DNA from: Herbiconiux solani NBRC 106740
Lineage (GTDB): Bacteria; Actinomycetota; Actinomycetes; Actinomycetales; Microbacteriaceae
Length of the DNA: 64,000 nt
Direction of reading: 5' to 3'
Assembly (NCBI RefSeq): GCF_001571005.1
Contig: NZ_BCST01000006.1
Span: 248,001-312,000, forward strand
Shown here: positions 61,698 to 64,000 of the stretch, piece after piece
Numbering within the stretch: position 1 is the stretch's first letter
How the letters are laid out: the number at the start of each line of letters is the position of its first letter
Position numbers and translations under genes: made by a program
The notes under the pieces: model-generated
The model's database searches: none
The model's input: the letters and a program-made list of their open reading frames with translations, nothing else
What the model was told of the DNA's origin: nothing

Positions 61698-62107
61698 GCG
61701 ACGTGGCGCGTGGGTTGCTCGACACGTCGACGGTGATTCTGCTGGGGCGGATCACGGATCCGGATGCGCTGCCCGATGAACTTGTGATCAGCACGGTCAC
61801 GATCGCCGAGCTGAGCGTGGGGCCGTTGGTCGCGACCGACGACAGCGTGCGGGCCGCGCGTCAGGCGCACCTGCAGCAGGCCGAGGCCGACTTCGAGCCG
61901 CTTCCCTTCGACGCCGCCTCCGGGCGAGCCTTCGGGCAGGTCGCCGCGGCACTGCGGGGCGCCGGCCGGAAGCCGGCCGCTCGCGCGTATGACGCCCTGA
62001 TCGCCGCCATCGCGATCGCCAACGACCTCCCGGTCGTGACGGCGAACCCTCGGGACTTCCAGGGCATCCCGGGACTGACCGTGATCCCGGTCGACGTTCC
62101 CGCCTGA
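61694..62107 (+). CDS. PIN-domain (VapC-type) toxin
   Basis: 137 residues from GTG. Acidic PIN residues: Asp in GLLDTSTVI, Glu in TIAELSVG, Asp in AYDALIAAIAIANDLPVVTANPRDF. Family members are ribonucleases cutting tRNA or rRNA. Together with the upstream Phd/YefM protein it forms an apparently intact type II toxin-antitoxin pair. Confidence 0.93.
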   Translation: MSDVARGLLDTSTVILLGRITDPDALPDELVISTVTIAELSVGPLVATDDSVRAARQAHLQQAEADFEPLPFDAASGRAFGQVAAALRGAGRKPAARAYDALIAAIAIANDLPVVTANPRDFQGIPGLTVIPVDVPA

Positions 62108-62118
62108 CTCCCCGCTCG

Positions 62119-62805
62119 TCAGGGGGGCGTGAGGCGGAAGGGGTCTTCCTTGTCTTGGGTGACGAGGGCTGTGGTGTCGGTGGAGACGGAGCCGTCGGCG
62201 CCTAGGGCTACCGAGTGGCCGTCGGGCCAGGTGCAGGTGACTCCGGCCAGGGCTGCGGTCTCGACGGCGAGGATGGGGTCGCAGTCGGCGTCGGTGAAGG
62301 GGAGCCAGGTGCCATCGGCCGCGATGATGCCGTCGCCGAGGTCGGCGTTGCCCTCGGGATATGCGCTGGGTCGGCCGGCGCTGCCTGCCGTGGTGGTGCC
62401 GGCGGCCGCGTCGGTGGCGGCGGGGGCGCTGTCTGCGGCTGTGCGGTCGGCGCTACCGGCGGCGAAGCCCGCGGCCGCCGAGATGACGGCCACCGCCGCC
62501 AGGGCCGCGGCCGCAGACAGGGCGATGACAGCGGGCTTCCATCGGGGGCTCGACGCGGGGCCGCTCTTCTGTCCGGCGCCCGCGGCGTCGGGATCCGGCT
62601 CAGCGGGATCGGGGTGTGCGGGAGCCGGCCGGGCGGGATCGGTCTGCTCGCGGCTCGGCGGTTCTCCCGTGCGGACGGCGGGGTCCGTGCGGGCGGCGGG
62701 CGCGGCGTGGCGGCGGTGGAGCTCGGCTCGCTCGGCATCCGTCAGGGGCGGCTGGCCGGGGCCGTAGGCGCGGGTCTGGAGGTCGTCGCTCTCGCTTGTC
62801 GCCAT
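62119..62805 (-). CDS. Single-pass membrane protein with extracellular domain, unknown function
   Basis: 228 residues. A charged Pro/Ala-rich cytoplasmic part (about 1-85, containing LTDAERAELHRRHAA), one membrane helix (AVIALSAAAALAAVAVISAAAGFAAG), an Ala/Thr linker and a small C-terminal domain with one Cys pair (DADCDPILAVETAALAGVTCTWPDGHSVAL). No family recognised. Confidence 0.65.
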   Translation of the reverse strand: MATSESDDLQTRAYGPGQPPLTDAERAELHRRHAAPAARTDPAVRTGEPPSREQTDPARPAPAHPDPAEPDPDAAGAGQKSGPASSPRWKPAVIALSAAAALAAVAVISAAAGFAAGSADRTAADSAPAATDAAAGTTTAGSAGRPSAYPEGNADLGDGIIAADGTWLPFTDADCDPILAVETAALAGVTCTWPDGHSVALGADGSVSTDTTALVTQDKEDPFRLTPP

Positions 62806-62811
62806 GGAACG

Positions 62812-62817
62812 ACGTTA
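62812..62817 (-). promoter_or_regulatory. Predicted leaderless -10 box of the single-pass membrane protein gene
   Basis: Minus-strand TAACGT ends 6 nt before ATG 62805. Confidence 0.5.
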
Positions 62818-62988
62818 CGCCGGTCGGGCCACTTCTGCCGGACGGGCGCGACACGCGGCGTCGGTGAGGCGGTGGCCATCGCGGAACTCGAGCTCGCCGA
62901 GTGGTGCACGCGCAACGGCAGGGTCAGCCTGCCGCCGTGACGGCCTCGTCGAGTTCGGGCCCGGGTGCAACCGTGGCAGAGTGTCGGG

Positions 62989-63489
62989 GTGGATGACGCG
63001 ACTGTTCAGGATGGCCCGACCGTCGCCGTGAGCGCCTACGCCCCGGCCGATGCGCCCGGCACGCTGGACCTCTTTCTGGCCGCGGTGACCGAGACGGCCG
63101 CCGCCGATTACACGGCCGCGGAGATCGACGCCTGGGCCGACCGCGAACGGCGCGACCTCGGGCGGTGGGATGCGGCGATGCGGGCGCGCGGCGCTTTCGT
63201 CGCCGAGATCGGCGCCGAGCTGGCCGGGTTCTCCGATGTCGGCCCGGAGGGCTACGTGGACATGATGTTCGTGGCGCCGCGCTTCCTCCGGCGCGGGGTC
63301 GCGCGGACACTCATCGCGCACGGTGAGGCACTCGCCCGTGGGCGCGGAGTGAGCGAGCTCTCGGCCGACGTGAGCATCACGGCCCGCCTCTTCTTCGAGA
63401 GCCAGGGCTTCGCGGTCGAGGCGCAGCAGGCGCCGGTCCGTCGCGGTGTCACCCTCACCAACTTCCGCATGCGCAAGCCCCTCACCTGA
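62989..63489 (+). CDS. GNAT family N-acetyltransferase
   Basis: 166 residues from GTG 62989; GTG 62965 is also in frame. GNAT fold with the acetyl-CoA loop in YVDMMFVAPRFLRRGVARTLIAHGEA (R-R-G-V-A) and the later strand TARLFFESQGFAVEAQQAPVRRGV. It resembles YafP/ElaA-like acetyltransferases; the substrate is unknown. CAGAGT lies 6 nt before the chosen start. Confidence 0.88.
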   Translation: MDDATVQDGPTVAVSAYAPADAPGTLDLFLAAVTETAAADYTAAEIDAWADRERRDLGRWDAAMRARGAFVAEIGAELAGFSDVGPEGYVDMMFVAPRFLRRGVARTLIAHGEALARGRGVSELSADVSITARLFFESQGFAVEAQQAPVRRGVTLTNFRMRKPLT

Positions 63490-63529
63490 CCGCCGGGTGA
63501 CGCAGCGCGGCGGGCGTCCGCGGTGCTCG

Positions 63530-63535
63530 TACGCT
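63530..63535 (+). promoter_or_regulatory. Predicted leaderless -10 box of the last GNAT gene
   Basis: TACGCT ends exactly 6 nt before ATG 63542. GGAGG also lies in this interval, 1 nt from the ATG, too close for a normal ribosome site. Confidence 0.45.
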
Positions 63536-63541
63536 GGAGGC

Positions 63542-64000
63542 ATGACCGCGCGCATCCGCCTCGCTCGGGCCGACGATCTCGCGGCGTTCGAGCAGCTCGA
63601 GAACGACGCCGATCGCATCCTCATCGACCGCCTGAAGCCGGAGAACTGGGGTGCTGCACCGACGGGCGCGGAGCGCGCGGCCCAGCCCGGGTTCCTGCTG
63701 GTGGCCGAGGTGGATGACGCGGGCGGGGTCGGTGCTGTCGGCCAGGACGGCGGGGTCGGCGAGGCGGGCGGGGCCGGTGAGGCAGGTGGGGCCGGCCGGG
63801 CGGGTGGGGTCGTGGTCGGCTTCGTGCACGTTCTCGAGGTCCACGGCTGTGCGCATCTCGAGCAGCTCTCGGTCGCCCCGGCGCACGCGCGGCACGGCAT
63901 CGGGCGGGCGCTCGTCGAAGCGGCGATGCGGGAGGCGTCCGACCGGGGCTATCGTCGGCTGTCCCTGCGCACGTACGCCGAGGTTCCGTGGAACGCGCCG
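63542..64000 (+). CDS. GNAT family N-acetyltransferase (partial, cut by window end) with Gly-rich insert
   Basis: 153 residues visible, no stop before the window edge. GNAT domain: RIRLARADDLAAFEQLENDAD, then the acetyl-CoA region LEQLSVAPAHARHGIGRALVEAAM and YRRLSLRTYAEVPWNAP. Between the strands ending LLVAEVDD and VVVGFVHV lies a run of GGxG units (63717-63808: AGGVGAVGQDGGVGEAGG and so on), about 30 residues where relatives have a short turn. It probably forms a flexible loop away from the active site. Confidence 0.85.
   Translation, partial: MTARIRLARADDLAAFEQLENDADRILIDRLKPENWGAAPTGAERAAQPGFLLVAEVDDAGGVGAVGQDGGVGEAGGAGEAGGAGRAGGVVVGFVHVLEVHGCAHLEQLSVAPAHARHGIGRALVEAAMREASDRGYRRLSLRTYAEVPWNAP

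Overview
The window is high-GC actinobacterial DNA, most likely a member of the Microbacteriaceae. The evidence is the dense Asp/Ala/Arg-rich coding with frequent GGATGC-type codon contexts, many GTG starts, ATGA/GTGA translational overlaps, short intergenic gaps, LAxTG-type (class E sortase) surface proteins, and a serA-leuB-ilvE-FAH run with gltX further along. No phage, IS element, plasmid or CRISPR signature was seen.

Layout. 1-5.7 kb: end of a membrane protein, a DoxX protein, then serA, leuB, ilvE and a fumarylacetoacetate-hydrolase-family gene, with a structured repeat downstream of serA and of ilvE. 5.8-9.7 kb: a three-gene molybdenum hydroxylase operon of the PaoABC type. 9.8-12 kb: a WXG100-hydrolase fusion and a lipoprotein. 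12-22 kb: efflux pumps and small regulators (MarR, two MFS, HxlR), an epoxide-hydrolase-like enzyme, an SDR, an EamA transporter, small membrane proteins and a large lipoprotein. 22-38 kb: an extracellular degradation zone. It holds a dockerin-bearing amidase paired with a wall-anchored cohesin, a wall-anchored GH92 alpha-mannosidase, a zinc metalloprotease, an SMR pair, a MazEF-like toxin-antitoxin pair, and a TrmB/LuxR-type regulator in front of a large wall-anchored subtilisin. 38-49 kb: argG, a YjbR protein, two CNNM/CorC-like membrane proteins, an epimerase, an EAL-DICT protein, an MFS pump, an HxlR/FMN-reductase pair and an MpaB-like protein. 49-55 kb: an ABC exporter, a DUF1206 protein, a wall-anchored secreted protein and a LuxR regulator. 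55-64 kb: gltX, a thioredoxin-reductase-like protein, DedA, a DUF2000/Lrp pair, VOC and DJ-1 proteins, tRNA-Gln(CTG), a VapBC-like pair, and two GNAT acetyltransferases, the last cut by the window end.

The strongest candidate for something new is the cohesin/dockerin pair. The upstream gene encodes a single cohesin module with a signal peptide, linker and LALTG wall anchor. The gene directly after it encodes a secreted amidase with an N-terminal dockerin. This looks like a minimal surface-display system for one enzyme, outside any cellulosome. Next to it lie a GH92 mannosidase and a subtilisin, both with LAxTG anchors, which suggests surface attack on mannosylated glycoproteins or mannan.

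Two genome-wide patterns also stand out. First, many starts lie exactly 6 nt after a TANNNT hexamer, which predicts leaderless transcripts for at least 14 genes here. Second, there are several families of intergenic palindromes and structured repeats. One has a 9-bp stem and 7-nt loop with covarying base pairs in three copies. Another is a 69-nt palindrome present twice.
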